NCBI GenBank assembly: GCA_019155205.2
Contig: JAHNZQ020000010.1
Coordinates: forward strand, 871,375-935,374
Length of the DNA: 64,000 nt
Reading direction: 5' to 3'
Source of the DNA: Gracilaria vermiculophylla
Taxonomy: Eukaryota; Rhodophyta; Florideophyceae; Gracilariales; Gracilariaceae
Shown here: in pieces, positions 11,040 to 23,340 of the stretch
How positions within the stretch are numbered: position 1 is the stretch's first letter
How the letters are laid out: each line of letters begins with the position of its first letter
Program-made: the position numbers and the translations under genes
Notes under the pieces: model-generated
What the model saw: the letters and a program-made list of their open reading frames with translations, nothing else
The model's database searches: none
Told to the model about the DNA's origin: nothing

Positions 11040-12830
11040 TCGGACTTGAACAACAGTCCATTTCGAACGGTCGGAAGCAATGATTTGGTCGTCCGCTTGG
11101 AAACACCAGTGGTCAAGCACACTTTTATTGTATCCCGTTCTCTACCCGTGCCAGATATCCTCGGATGCAACTACTGCCACCTGTTTGTGGAGGCAATCAT
11201 TTTGCGCCTGAGACGGTTGGAGCTGGAAGATGGGTCGCCAATCTGTATTGACCGACGACCGCTTCACCAGGATATGGAGAAGCAAGTGCCCCTACCTGCC
11301 GCGCAGAAATCGCCGCCGGGAATCTAGGAGAACAACAAGGTCCGCGTTGAAGTATAGGTGATGATCCCCACCGCCACTCAGGTCCTTGTTCAGGTGAACT
11401 TCTGTGCACACTGTTTGAGGGTGGTTCAACCCTCAAGCTTGTTGTATAATCGGAGTATATTCGCCTTCACAAACGGAGATGTGCACGTCGTGCTGAGCTG
11501 CCCATATGGGATCTTCGCCGCATATATGGGTGACACGGCCCAGAATCTGGCCGAAAAACAAGTGTTTGGTTCCGTCATGCCATATCCGATGGCGCTAGAC
11601 CCTTCACGTGTGACAAACGCCCAGGTACTTGGACTCGCAACGTCAGAAGGTTGGAAAGCGCCCGATGTGGCTGTGAACTAGCACCCAGCGGAATCAATGG
11701 TTTACCGGAGGTACCGTGAAAACGGAAAATCCTGACTCTCAGGTTAGTCCGGCCTCGCGAAACTTATGTCCGACGCGTTGCGACCGGAATACCTCAGTGA
11801 GAGCTCTCCAAGAACTAGATTGGTTCCATGTGCCCGCTCCGCGTCGGGAAATTTTCCGCGCAATTTTGCGGGAATTTATCACGATGTGGGATCGCTCGTT
11901 AGGCGATCTTACCTACACGGAGAATCGAATAGATTTGTTACCAAACACACGGACAATCGCGAAAGTCTCACACATGGCTGGGCCGACGGCTCTGGAGGAG
12001 GAAGAATTCCAAGTAGAGCGCATGCTCTGTGCCGTATTTATAAATCCAGCACAGTCTCCGTGAGCGTCACCCGTAGTCTTTGCGCTAAAAGAGGTCGAGC
12101 CATGGATATTCTGCGTAGATTACAGCAGGATTATTGCCACGACTATCCAGGGTACCTTCTCTATTCCTCGGATAGAAGAGTGCATAGACTCACTCGGTGA
12201 TTACACCCTCTTCACGGCTCTAGACGCCATCTGGGGCTGCTGGAAGGTCCTTGTCAAGGAGGTAGACCCTGTTTTTGTGCCACTCTAGATTCTATCTCTT
12301 CTAGCCAATGCCTTTTCGTCTGACCAATGCACCGGCAACGTTTCAAAGGGATATCAACGTCCTCATGAACCGATTCAAATGGCGGACTAACCTCGTGTAC
12401 GTCGACGACAGTATCATCGCTATCAACAACTTTGATGATCATTCCACCCACGTGGGTTTGTTCATGGGGGCACTGCGTGAAGCAGGTATCACGCTGAAGC
12501 CCAAGTAGTGGGAGTTCTTCACCGTTACCTTGAAGTATCCGGGTCACATTAGTGGTCTCGGATGGCTAGTTATTGAAAGCATTCATGTCGATTCCCTCAT
12601 TGAAGCGCAAGAAGCCCGGACGCAAAAGGAATTGAGATCCTTTCTCCGATTATTCAACGTTTATCGACGGTTCATACCGAGTGTATTGGATCTTACCGCT
12701 CCACTTCACGTGTTACTGCGAAACGGGCAGCTGCCAAAGATCTCGCCATTCTTCACAGATCAGTCGGTTGCTTTTCAGTCCCTAACCAGGGCCGTGAGAA
12801 GAGTTTCATCTTGTCAATACCCAAGTTAGG
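11040..12830 (+). pseudogene. Gypsy-1 protease end and reverse transcriptase relic
   Basis: A protease C-terminal segment (LPVPDILGCNYCHLFVEAI) lies at about 11,140-11,205. RT motifs follow in mixed frames: SPVVFALKEVEPWIFCVDY and IPRIEECIDSLGDYTLFTAL (about 12,060-12,230), then MPFRLTNAPATFQRD (12,308) and the catalytic YVDD box at 12,398-12,409. The RT thumb/connection (KELRSFLRLFNVYRRFIPS) runs to about 12,690. Stops and frameshifts are frequent. Motif order and wording are typical of Ty3/Gypsy. Confidence 0.85.
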
Positions 12831-12835
12831 TCTTC

Positions 12836-13220
12836 TGCACTTCTTGGATACTGATTCCAGCGATCATACAGTGGGCTGTGCCCTGCTTCTAACAAGGCCA
12901 GATGTTGAGCGAAAACCTATCACATATTGGTCCGGGAATTCCAAAGTTCACGAAGGCAACTATTCCGTCTAGGAGAAGAAGTGCCTCGCAGTGGTGTGGG
13001 CGTTTTACACACTACGCCCTTATCTGACTGGCGTGCACTTCACCGCATTCACAGATTACTATTACCTGAGTTGGCTGCTGAATTTTGTCGATGATTCAGG
13101 CCGCTTAATGCGGTGGAGGCTCTGCCTCTCGGAATTCGCGTTTGACGTCGTTTACAACAGGGGCACACAGAAAGCGAAAGCAGATAACCTCTCGCGCTTA
13201 GTGGGAGAGCCGTTAGTGGC
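12836..13220 (+). pseudogene. Gypsy-1 RNase H relic
   Basis: Begins LDTDSSDHTVGCALL near 12,843. It continues with YSV, a TAG stop and EKKCLAVVWAFYTLRPYL, then ends with KADNLSRL at about 13,180-13,203. These are the standard landmarks of Gypsy RNase H. The TAG sits where a Gln codon (CAG) is normally found. Confidence 0.85.
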
Positions 13221-13559
13221 GCCGAAAAGGACGAGATCCACACCTTCATTACCGACAAGAGTACCCGGGAAGCTCTGCACTGGGTCTATGATACAGCTAG
13301 CTCCGGCGATATTAACGAGCTCCTTGCTTCAGACGAAGTCGTGCACACACCGCAGAGGAATTTCACGCCAGTCCACATGTAGGTAATGATCCGAGAACAG
13401 TTCAGGGACCCAATATGCCTGGGACGACGTGCCAGTCTGAACGGTAGAGAAGACCTACTTTTTGAGGTTAAGGGCACGGGCTACCTGATCCGGAAAGTGA
13501 AGCGTCACCAATAAAATGTGGTCCTCCACTCTCCTTAATCCAGGATCCTTCAACTGTCA

Positions 13560-15283
13560 CAGTACCCAAAGCTCGGTGGACACCAAGGTGGGAGAAACAT
13601 TTATCTAAGCCTTAGTAGATACTTTTACTGGCGTGCAATGGCAGTGGACTGCTAGACCGCTATGTGGTTCTGTACACAATGCGCAAGGAACCGGGTCGAA
13701 CTCCGAAGGCATTCCAACATGCTAAAGCGTTTCCCTGCCAGTGCTCCTCTCGAGTTTTTCGTAACTAAAATTCTAGGTATACTTTTGAAGACGAGGAAAG
13801 GGAACACCTTTCTTTTCGTAACTACCGACACCTTCTCGAGGCTTTTTCGGACAGTTCCTTTAAGGACTACCTCCACTAACGCGGTGGAATCAGGGTTTCT
13901 AAAGCACTATGCATTTGTTTACGGGCCTCTTGTCGACGTAGTAGCAGACTAAGACAAACAATTTGCGTTGCAATTCTTTCAAGACGTCTGCTTCATACTA
14001 GATGTGAAGAATATCTTTACCAAGACCCATCACCCACAAACGAGCGGGAAGGTTGTGCAATTCAATGGCACACTACCAGGGTAGCTGGGCAGCAATGCCG
14101 CAAATAACCCCGTGCGGTGGAATCTTTTCACAGACGGCGTGACATATGCGTACAATACGCACGTACACCGAACCACCAGCCTTACTCCATTCGAGATGGT
14201 TTTGTTGCGTACGCTCCCGCCCTTGGCGCTGGAACCACATACGGAAGAGGATATTTTCCTTTTAGTAGAAAAACACCGTCTTCCGTGGAAGTACCAGCTC
14301 GTCCATTTCGTTCCGGTATTCCGGAAAACGATACAACACGATTCAGATGCGCACAAAAAAAACTTCGATAACCGCGCGCACTGTCACACGCGAGAGCGTC
14401 TTCACCCATATACCCACGTGTATGTCCGCAAAGAGATATTCAACACTACGAAGGATGTCAGTGACCATAAGCTCTCGCCCGTGGCGTATGGCACCTTCCG
14501 GCTTGCCTTCTCCCACAGATATATGGTCGTAGTCGCTGTTGGCATGAAAAAGGAGGGCCTGTCACAAGACCGAATAATTCAAGCACCTCCTCCCTCACAC
14601 GAGGGTTCACCGACCAACGACGCTTCTATTCCGGTATCTGGTCTTTCAATCACAGCGGGCTCTCGGCTTTGGTGCTACAACAACTCCTGCGAGGAGTTTT
14701 GTACCTTCCAAAACTGTTGGGTGCCCCGACTCTGCTCGCTAGCCCGCTCACGCTACTCCGTCTACCTCTCTGTGACGTGTATTTCCGCCCGATAGTGGCG
14801 GCGTGCCCACAGGTTGCCGCTCCGTCTCAAATGGGGTGGCGCCGGCTGCTCAGTCTCGGATCTGCCCTCTTTACCGTCGCGACAAAACGCCGTTGTGGCG
14901 CCTCCTTCCACGTGTAGTGACAGTCCCGAAAAGCCGGATGAGGAAGGGCCTAGTGCCGTAGTTGTGGAAGAATCCACGGACGGATCTGTGGAGCGGCGAA
15001 CGAGCCCAATCCACGTACCCAATCTGGCCGCAACCAATCGGTGCCCTCGATGACGACGTAGCATCAACTGCTGAACAGTCGCAAACCACAACATGGAACT
15101 CTTTTTGGGGTGACCAGCCGAACGCGAGCCCAGAACGTCACCGGAGTCCCGGAAGACTCGTCGAGAATACCAGAAAGAGAAGGAAACCGACAAAGGCTTT
15201 CCTCGAAAATACTGGTGAGAGATACATAGCCTCACAAAGGGAATCAGAACGCCACCGGCAAGATACCAACGTGGCAGGGCCGT
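13560..15283 (+). pseudogene. Gypsy-1 integrase relic
   Basis: An HHCC-like zinc region (GGHQGGRN ... CTQCARN) is followed by the core: FVTKILGILLKT (about 13,757), VDVVAD before a stop and DKQF (about 13,933), and THHPQTSGKVVQFNG (about 14,025). The first catalytic Asp appears replaced (FVTKIL) and the Glu position reads Val (GKVVQFN), so the enzyme is dead. The C-terminal region runs to 15,283 in several frames. Confidence 0.82.
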
Positions 15284-15463
15284 AAACTGTACATTCAATA
15301 ATACGTTTTCGACCGAGTTGTCGGACACAAGACGGAACCACGAGGGAGAGTCTGGTACTGGGTTTGCGTGCACATATATGAACCAAATTGGAAGACGCTA
15401 GAGCCGATCGAGCATCTACCCCTTTCCATGGTTCTACAGTATCACTGTGAGGCGAGTATGTTT
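15284..15463 (+). pseudogene. Chromodomain at the C-terminus of Gypsy-1 integrase
   Basis: After a TAA at 15,283-15,285 the same frame reads IIRFRPSCRTQDGTTRE and then EPNWKTLEPIEHLPLSMV, ending YHCEAS. The WKTLEPIEHLP stretch matches the tryptophan and acidic core of a chromodomain (usually TWEPIENL). Chromoviruses use this domain to steer integration to modified histones. It marks the end of sense coding; what follows up to the 3' LTR is not recognisable pol. Confidence 0.7.
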
Positions 15464-15479
15464 CTGCCGGAGACACTGT

Positions 15480-16985
15480 ACCGAACCCAAATGAGATAAG
15501 AAACCAGAAGAACAGAAGGGGCTTAACCCAACCTCAAAGTGTAGACGTCTACTGTGGAACAAGATCTGAATCTCTCAATCCGCCATCTATTTTTCTCCCC
15601 TTTTGACCATCATGGTTTTTTCCCACATCGCTGGTTTCCTCGCGCAACGCGCACTACCGTAGGTACGGCTTTTTCTTTGATGATGGGACATTTTTCCACA
15701 TGTGCCGGTGATTATTGCTCGAGGTGCGCTTCGCGAAAGAGTAAGAACACGTGTATGTATAGAAGGCGTCAAGACATCTCACTAGAAGACGCAATTCACG
15801 CGCATTTTTTCTGCTACCCCAACCTCGAAAGACCTGATGAACTTTCACGGTTACTTTTGCCTATCCGAAGAAGGGGCACGCCCGACAACGCGGTTTTAAA
15901 GGGCCTGTTGCATGGCTGACACATCTCTCGAAAGCTCACTAGGACAAAAGCACGACCTCTCGGAGGAGATGCGCGATGGGATCCCTTCGAGGCACCGCGT
16001 CTGCAGAGTACGCGACATCACCGGTAATCCCCGCCGTGTAGGGAGGAATCGCTTGGGTCCCCGCATTAGAAGGACCAACCAGAGTAAGGGCCTCAGGATC
16101 ATCCGCCAAAGCGGCAGCACTCCTGTTGCGCAAGGCGTTTTCCTCAATGGACGTTTCCTTCTGCACGGTAGGCGCCACGCGCACCCTGTCGGTGGACTCG
16201 CCCAGCTCCAGAAGAATACCGTCAACTGCCCCAGCGGGTTTGTGATCCTCTATGAGGTCAGCCTTCGCATAGGCACGGTGAAAGCCGTCGGCGTCGACAC
16301 ATCCAAAAGGTTGTTTTGCACGGACTCTTTGGGTCATATCGTTATAGTTTTCCGCTTTGGGGTGGCTGATCTCCGTATAGACCTCGGGATTGAAATACAA
16401 GGAGTCGCTCGCGTTAGCAATGGTATGCCTGACGCAAGGAATGGATTCCCAATGCGGGTTGTTCTGGTAGGAGTTCCGTCGCTGCATTTAGTCAAAATGG
16501 ACTTGATCGATGTTATCGAGAAACTCCAACATTTTTTCTCTGGTTGGCTCCACCTCTTATGGGGACCCTCATGTCCCAGCTCTGAATGGACTTTCGGAAA
16601 CGCGGTGGGATATACTAAAGACGCTATTTGTCGTACGCCTCGGCAAGGATGTTAGCCGCAGTACGGACCACCCGCTTTGTGATGATGACGGAGCAATACC
16701 CAGAACAGGGATTTTCCGCCATGTTTGAGCCCATTTACGTCAGGATCAGAGGATCTCGGCAAAACGCACGCAGCATGCCTCGACAGGCGCGCACCAATCT
16801 GAAATTGGAATATTCCGCAATCTGCAGTAGCGCACTGCGATGCGCTCGATTTTGTGTTCAGATATGGTACGAAGAAGGCGGCTTGGGCTCTCCAATACAA
16901 ATCTTCGCCGACGAAATTCCGCCTGAAGCGCGACCGGCTGTACTGAAAGAGATACCAAAATTCAGCTCCGATGAACGGCCGCGGC
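15480..16985 (-). pseudogene. Antisense protein-like region of Gypsy-1, first half
   Basis: Beyond the chromodomain the better protein-like frames are on the minus strand. The longest is 15,939-16,487 (182 codons, acidic and Ala/Pro-rich towards its end). A by-eye comparison with the antisense frame of Gypsy-2 finds shared spacing: YFNPEVY/NYTPDFF, a following ND..RV motif, a Pro/Ala-rich tail and EVVLLS/EVVLA. The similarity is weak. A sense frame (15,912-16,655, 247 codons) overlaps it, so the coding strand is not certain. Confidence 0.35.
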
Positions 16986-17543
16986 TGTGGTATCGTCAGT
17001 TCCCCTCTCCAGACGACAGCGCAAAACGTCGATTAGGAGTTTTTGGCGACTCCAAAGGCCAGAGTTATTGAATATTGTACTCTACTCCGTAATGACGGTC
17101 ACGAACCGAGGTAATCTTAGAAGAGGGTGCTCAAGCACCAAGCAGAGAAGGTGGCTGACTAGTCAGACAATACTTCTACAGGCTCTGATGTGAGACACCT
17201 AGGGATTGGCAGTTTAGAAACCTGAAGGCGTGCGACAAAGGTTTGCAACCGGAAGAAGTACAGGAAGACTCAAGGGTGCTTGGTTTACCTCGCTCAGACA
17301 TAGAGCTCAACCAACAGACTACATACAATGCCAGGAGCTCCACTCGACAGGTCTCACTACTACCCACTTGTCTGATTATCTACACTAATTAACAAGAGTG
17401 AATCTAAATTCTACCATTCCTAATGCGTACAATAGTACACATTGGCCGAATAGGGCACCGCATGGCTCAGTGAATAAAATGATAACACTGCTTAAGAATA
17501 AAAAACCACAAGACAATACCACCCAGGGATCCACTGTACTGCA
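16986..17543 (-). repeat. 3' LTR of Gypsy-2
   Basis: 558 bases. On the minus strand it starts TGCAGTACAGTGG and ends GATACCACA, matching the start TGTAGTACAGTGG and end AGTACCACA of the Gypsy-3 LTR. It aligns along its length with 27,225-27,777. Confidence 0.87.
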
Positions 17544-17560
17544 TACCCCCTTTTCTGAAT
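17544..17560 (-). promoter_or_regulatory. Polypurine tract of Gypsy-2
   Basis: On the minus strand AGAAAAGGGGGTA abuts the 3' LTR. Gypsy-3 has AGGAAAGGGGGTA in the same place, preceded by the same GAAAGATGCACCTT block. This tract primes plus-strand cDNA synthesis in LTR elements. Confidence 0.75.
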
Positions 17561-17942
17561 TTCACCACGTCTCCAAGGTGCATCTTTCCATAGCTCCATC
17601 TTTAGAGGGCTCCTAACGGCGGCAATGTTATAGTGGCCTCCAGCAGTGCGGCAAAGTTTCTTTCCCGGGGACTCGCTCCAACGTTCCCGGTTTTTACGAG
17701 ACATAACGACCGAGGGCTCACGTATCTTCTTTGAGGAGGTTTCGGGTCCCTCATTCTGCACTACTCAACCTTGTCTGCTCCTTCGTGGTATATGCCGCTG
17801 GTGCTAAAAAGCTCGGCATCTCGATTTCCTCGATATTCCCTTTCGGAAAACGCCTGCGTCGTCAGGTATACTTCTCCATCTATATAGGAGACATCTCAAC
17901 TCATAGTTTTCCCTTCTGGTCTATTGCCGTTCTCCGTTTGCT

Positions 17943-20630
17943 ATGAACTCTTTTCCCGCTATGATGCTCATTTACTCTGCTGTACCCTCTTTTCCGTCCT
18001 ATCTGCTTACTTTTCGATGCCTTCGCTACATGATTTCCTCCTCTGACAGGTACATAACGGCGGGTCTCTCTTCTGGTGGTGTCCCGTTTAACTTCTCTGG
18101 TGACACTATTCAGTCAATCTCTTTTCCTCCACCTACATTTACCGTCGGGATGACTTCTACGGCCCAGTCTTCTGCTTCTTCGTCTGATCCTGAAGGGTAT
18201 CGCACCTCCAGCGGTGTGCTGCTCCGCCCAGGGAAGGACTTCGTCCTCCGTGCTACATGGATATTCATGCCCGTCAATGACAGGCGCGTCCGTCTCCTTC
18301 GTCCCAGAAAGGACTTAAGTTACCATTTGGGATCGTATCTTCAGGCGATGCGATTCCACACCGTACCGGAGGTCGCTTGGAATGATAAGAAGCGGGACCC
18401 AGTAAATGCCTTCCATGCTCATGTACTCCACACTCCGATGCATGATGAAAATGCTACGACTACAGTAGGACACTGCGACATGCCTTACTTCAGGGGCGAC
18501 GAAGAGCGTGGGATTCAGTCTCGACTCCAATTACTCCTGCACACGTAAAGCACTCACCAGCAAGCGGGGCTTCTCGGAAATCTCATTGAAAAACGCTCTG
18601 CCCTTGCAATGCTGCCATTCAATCCTCCTTACGATCGCCTCTATTTTCTGACTCGTAATCGATAGGTGACGCATCTTGCGGATGATACCCAAGTGCGAAA
18701 CGCCCTCGGATACTTTTATGGTCGCCACAATACGGAGTTTCATGATTTGCCTTTCGGGTATCGTCCGGAGTATCACGTCAAGGTGAATGACTCCTGGAGG
18801 GACCATTTGGTCTCTCCATATCTTTGTGCGGCTACGCTTGTGACATTTTTGTAGCACACCTCAGAGGTTCTCGGTTCTCAGAACTCCTCGAGATGGTTGA
18901 TCATACTGATCGCCTCAACGGAATATGAGGTTGGCATCCTAGCGGCTTCTGTCCGCGCAGTGAGTGACGGCGTCGCTACTTATACTCAATGACAAGACGG
19001 TCATCTCTACTGATATTCCTCGTAGTCGCCAACCGCCAAACGTTTTCTTCCTTTGTCTGTGCCAATTATTAAGATCCTCAGCTCTTTAGGGATTCAGAAT
19101 CTGGTTGAAAGCACCACATGGAATCGAGTCCGAGGCGGAGATGCTGCTTGATTACAACCTTCAGGTGGTATGGAACTATACGCCGGATTTCTTCTGGTAC
19201 TACCACGGCGAATTCAATTTTCATCCCGTTGTGTGAAGCCCCAATGGGAATGATGACGGGCGAGTTTTCCTGGCCTTCCAACGCCATGGAGATTTTCTGC
19301 TTCCTGATGTGCAGCCGCTGCGCGTTCATAATTATGATCCTACCTTGGAGAGCCTGACGATCCGTACGCGACTTTCGTCACCGGCTCTATCGCAGGCCGT
19401 AGTTACGCCTTAAGAGGTAGTGGTGCGGCCTCCAACATCGATTCCCGATCCTTCCGCAGCGGTGGCCATTGTGACTTCAATGGAACAGAATGAGATTATT
19501 CCCGTTCCGACTGTTTCGGTCCCATTCCTGAAACTACGTTCGAGGAGCGTCCCTGTTCCGGTAATATAGCCCCGCCTTAGGAACGTCTCGGCTCCTGCGC
19601 CGCCGTCACGTCCACTTCCAGCTGCTTCTGACGTAATTTGCCGTTTCCCGCAGCAGTACTTGCAGTATCCACTCGGGAAGCCACCGTTCCGGCTGGTCCA
19701 GCATCTTCGACTCCTTCCGTGGCGGCTGTTGTTCCGTCGAGAGAGATTTACGCTTCTGGCACATCGTTGGGCCGTTCATCTCCTGAGGCGCTTGATATTG
19801 CCATTCAGGAGGTAGTGCTTGCTTGAGTGGTGAAGGGCGGCCCTGTGCCCGCTTCTCCTATAGAAGCTCTGTGTCAAGCTCGTGACTAGGTCTTAGGGCT
19901 TCATAGGGCTCGGGCGGACTGAGCCTCAATTGCTGCTATCAAGGAGAGCCTGAAAGAGCTGATTGATACCCAATTGTTTGCAGCGAATGCTCGTGTGGAT
20001 GCGTAGTATGCGACGCAGTTTGGTATCCTGTAGGCGTAAAGAACTTGGCGATGAGAGTTATCCCGCATAGCGATATAATGAAACACCATTGAGGTAGAGC
20101 AGCGGCTCCCCAACCAATGCTCCTGTACTAGACGGCCGTGTCTGAGCGATTAGCGATAAGAAGTGAAGCCGCAGAAGCACACGAAAAACGGGTAACAGCA
20201 ACCTGAAGGCGAAAAGCAAAACTCCAGATGTGGGGCAGATAGCGGAGAACAAAAATCCACTCCGGCACTGGGCCCCATTCCCTTTCGTAATCGAAAACTT
20301 CTGTACAGAAATGCGTCTCCGCTCAACGTTGGCATGGCATCTCCTGAAAGAGCCTTCCGGGATGTGTCCCGAAGAATCTTCCGTGTCATTCTTTGAGATG
20401 TACGCGTACCATCGCACGTGTTCCTGGAGTCCTTCCAGGCTCTGTCCATGAGATATGATATGATCGACCGCAATAATGATATAAACTGGGGGGTTTATGA
20501 TGGCATTTGGAGCTTCCATCAATGGTTCACCGAGAGATGTGTCGGGATTTCCAGTATCCATTGGTTTTGTCAGTCTTGAGGTGGTTGGTGTACGACTTAC
20601 CACTTGTGGCTCCTAGGTGGGGTGGTGGGC
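17943..20630 (+). pseudogene. Antisense ORF relic inside Gypsy-2, possible OTU-like domain
   Basis: This plus-strand frame runs opposite to gag-pol, between integrase and the 3' LTR. It is open at 17,943-18,548 (201 codons), goes on in the same frame to 18,854 with only two stops, shifts by one for about 18,880-19,560, and returns to the first frame from 19,638 to about 20,570. The composition is protein-like (for example WGVYDGIWSFHQWF near 20,484). In the shifted part, PRDG followed by a stop (18,889-18,900), GIESEAEMLLDY (about 19,118) and RHGDFLLPDV (His at 19,285) have the order and spacing of an OTU cysteine-protease core, but the Cys codon would be destroyed. A Pro/Val/Ala-rich stretch follows. 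The domain call is tentative; the antisense frame itself is better supported. Confidence 0.45.
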
Positions 20631-20639
20631 GTTATTGAT

Positions 20640-21153
20640 AAGCGAGGCGTCGGGACTTTCGCTATCTGATCACGGGAGACGACGTGATGGAGCCCTTTTT
20701 ACTCGATGAAGACAATGTCCCTGTAGATGTCTTAAATTTTGAAAGGCCCTGTGGTGTTTGACTCGTGCTTGTGCGTGACATCTAGCGGTTTCTCGGACGT
20801 GTTTCCACGTTATTCCAGGAAAACCTCTTGCCTTCGTTTTTGCAAAGGCATTTCTTCAACTTCAGGCCCAAATCCCATTAATATCTCTTTTGCAAGACGT
20901 TGACTGTCTCCTTTGTGACAGAAAGTGCGTCCTCGTAGCGCTTTATAATGTAGCACTTTGGTTTAGTTACTGCTGGTGCCTAAGGGCCATCTATGAGGTT
21001 CTCTGTAGAGCATGCCCCTATAAGTGCACTAGTTCGGACGCTCGAGAGCACCAAATTGAAAAGAGCGGTTCAAGCGGAGCAGTGGACTTGCAGCGTGTAT
21101 GCATAAGTGAGCGTGCTCCCTTATGCGTCCCAGTCCATTTGGTGATCCGCGAC
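20640..21153 (-). pseudogene. Gypsy-2 integrase C-terminal remnant
   Basis: Downstream of the integrase core on the minus strand, short segments such as YEDALSVTKETVNVLQKRY and a lysine-rich piece resemble the end of a Gypsy integrase. Stops are frequent. I could not identify a clear chromodomain in this copy. Confidence 0.4.
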
Positions 21154-21640
21154 TTAGTGTTTCAGCCTTGAGGCAATGGTTTTGTTAATTCTCCCCGCTT
21201 GTCCGTTGGTCCAGGGGTGGTGTGCAGTGGTAAACAACTGTTTCATCCCCTCATGCCTGAAATGGCACTGAATAGCCTTGCCACAATACCGAGTTCCGTT
21301 GTTCGTAAGAAGGTACAACGAGTTCCCATATGGGGAAACGCAATTCTCCGGAAAAACGTCGACACGTTCTGCTGCCGTGGTACTCCTGAGGGGAATAGTC
21401 CGCGTCTTCTTGGAGAACCCATCAGTGATCACGAGGATAAATCGATATCCTCTCTTTGACATGGAAAGAGGGTCCAAAATATCCATGGCCTCGAAATCCA
21501 AGGTTCCTGAAGGGTGGCGCAGCGTGAACGGCGTCGGGTGATTGCGGATACTTCCACGAGCGGCGGTGCATTAGTGACAAACCGCCTCCGTTTGAAAAGC
21601 CTCATTAGGCATGTGCGACCAATGGACCTCCCTCTTCATG
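21154..21640 (-). pseudogene. Gypsy-2 integrase core relic
   Basis: The frame 21,501-21,154 reads AMDILDPLSMSKRGYRFIL, containing the first catalytic Asp, then LLTNNGTRY where SDNGTQF is usual (Asp to Asn), then HHPWTNGQAGRINKTI where NGQVERFN is usual (Glu to Gly). Two of the three catalytic acids are therefore lost. Family assignment is clear; activity is not possible. Confidence 0.88.
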
Positions 21641-21989
21641 GTTGATTACGTGCGCGATCTACAGGGGTGGCCTGTAAGGCGAGAAGAGAGCAAAAAATAC
21701 AGCACCATCGCCTGTAGACTCGCCGGGACACCCTTATGGGAAGCACAGTATAAGGGAGCGCAGTGTACAATTTCGCAGTCGTGTTCAACATGCAATGACG
21801 ATATTTAACTCTCCACGGTGGCCAAGCACTCCTTGCAGTACGTATTCGTACTCAGCTTCTTCAAAATCTCCGCTATGGTGACGGTAAGAACTCCCGTCTC
21901 CTTTTCAACTAGTGCCATCACCTCAAAATCCCAGAAAAAATATCTTTTACTTCACGGCATTCCACGGATTTTTCTTTACGTCTTTCTTT

Positions 21990-22480
21990 TTTGTGGATGC
22001 TGTTGATGACTAGACACCGAAAAGTGTCTTCCAAAGGTTTTTTATCTTCTCTTTCTGTACAGATACGTGATAGCACGTCCGCCACCTGGGGTATTATCCC
22101 AGGTAGGCTGACGGTGTCCAACGCGTTCTACAGTAGCCGTAGTGTCTATTTCTCAAGCCGGTCGGGAGCATCCGTAAAGAATAGGATCCACTATTGTAGT
22201 GCATGGCCCGTTCTCAAGGTAAAATGAGCACTCTCCAGGTATGGGCGTAGAACTAACAGCATCCATACCATGGCGAGGCATTCGCGCTCCGAGAAGGAAT
22301 AATTCCGCTCTTCCAGTTAAAAGCTAGAATTTCAATATCCTGTAGGTTGAAGTCTACCTTCAGTGTGTTCCTTTAAAAGCGCACATCCAACCTGGTATTT
22401 TCAGGCGTCTGTGTTCAGCGTCGCTCGGTCGTTTCGCTTGTGGAGAACCAAGATCGGTGGCTATATTAGTCTCTTTTTCA
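21990..22480 (-). pseudogene. Gypsy-2 RNase H relic
   Basis: Minus-strand pieces include ATLNTDA, a stop and KYQVGCALLKEH, then LEERNYSLSERECLAMVW and LRPYLESAHFT, ending IPQVADVLSRI near 22,060. These are standard Gypsy RNase H landmarks. At least three in-frame stops and one shift are present. Confidence 0.82.
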
Positions 22481-22649
22481 ACTCGTTAAAGGCTTCGAAT
22501 TCTTCGGTCTTCGAGGGCGCCAACTGTGTAGATTATTCCCTCTCTAGGACACTATTTCATGGCGCCGCAATATGTGAGAAATTCTGAACATATCTTTGAA
22601 AGACATTACACGTCCTCGAGAAGGAGCGGAGCTCTGTCTGATTTTTTGG

Positions 22650-23340
22650 AAGGTGAGCTTTCTTGATGGTGTCTTGAGTCGTCGCAGAAACCTATTGGCG
22701 GCCCGGGAGCACAATTTGCCACAGGTAACCCACTGACGACTCATAAAAGAAACACTTCTTCAGCTTTCAGGTGAGTCCAGAATCCTTCAGGAGTTGGAGC
22801 ACGTGCATAACATGCATAAAGTGCTCATCCACGCTGCGGGAGAATATAGTAATATCGTCAATATAGACCGAAGTCTGTGGCCACTTGAAATTCGATAGGA
22901 TTATGTCACACGCTTGTTGGAACGTAGTGGGCGCCTTCTTCAATCCAAATGGCATCCTAAGGAATCTAAAATTATAACAGTGTGAGTTGAACGTTTTCGT
23001 ATCCTCATTGTAGTCATCCATCTACATATGCCAGCAACCACTGTGGGATTCCAACGTGGAGATAACGGAAGTATCTCACAGAGAGTCGACAAACTCATTC
23101 ATACGAGGTATCGGGAACGAATCGCGTACCGTCCCCTCTTTGAGGCGTCTATGGTCGATGCAGAACCTCAATGAGCCATCTTTCTTCTTTGAAAACAGCA
23201 CCGGAAAAATCCATTCGGAATTTCAGGGCTCGGTAACGCCTTTACACAGTATCTTCTGGATCTCCTCGCGTTCGATATCTCTCGCATAAGGCCTGGCTCT
23301 CCTTGTCAGTTGGTATACTGTGTGTGGCTCAGGTGTGAGC
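22650..23340 (-). pseudogene. Gypsy-2 reverse transcriptase relic
   Basis: Minus-strand motifs in order: FSKKKDGSLRFCIDHRRLK, FPIPRMNEFVDSL with a stop, FRFLRMPFGLKKAPTTFQQA, and the catalytic YIDD box at about 22,854-22,865. RSVDEHFMHVMHVLQLLKDSG and TELRSFSRTCNVFQRYVQNF follow. The wording is very close to the RT of Gypsy-3. Several stops interrupt it. Confidence 0.9.

Noticed and set aside
15912..16655. Sense-strand frame of 247 codons in Gypsy-1 after the chromodomain
   Set aside because: No similarity to any retroelement protein, and the overlapping minus frame is more protein-like; left undecided and not called.
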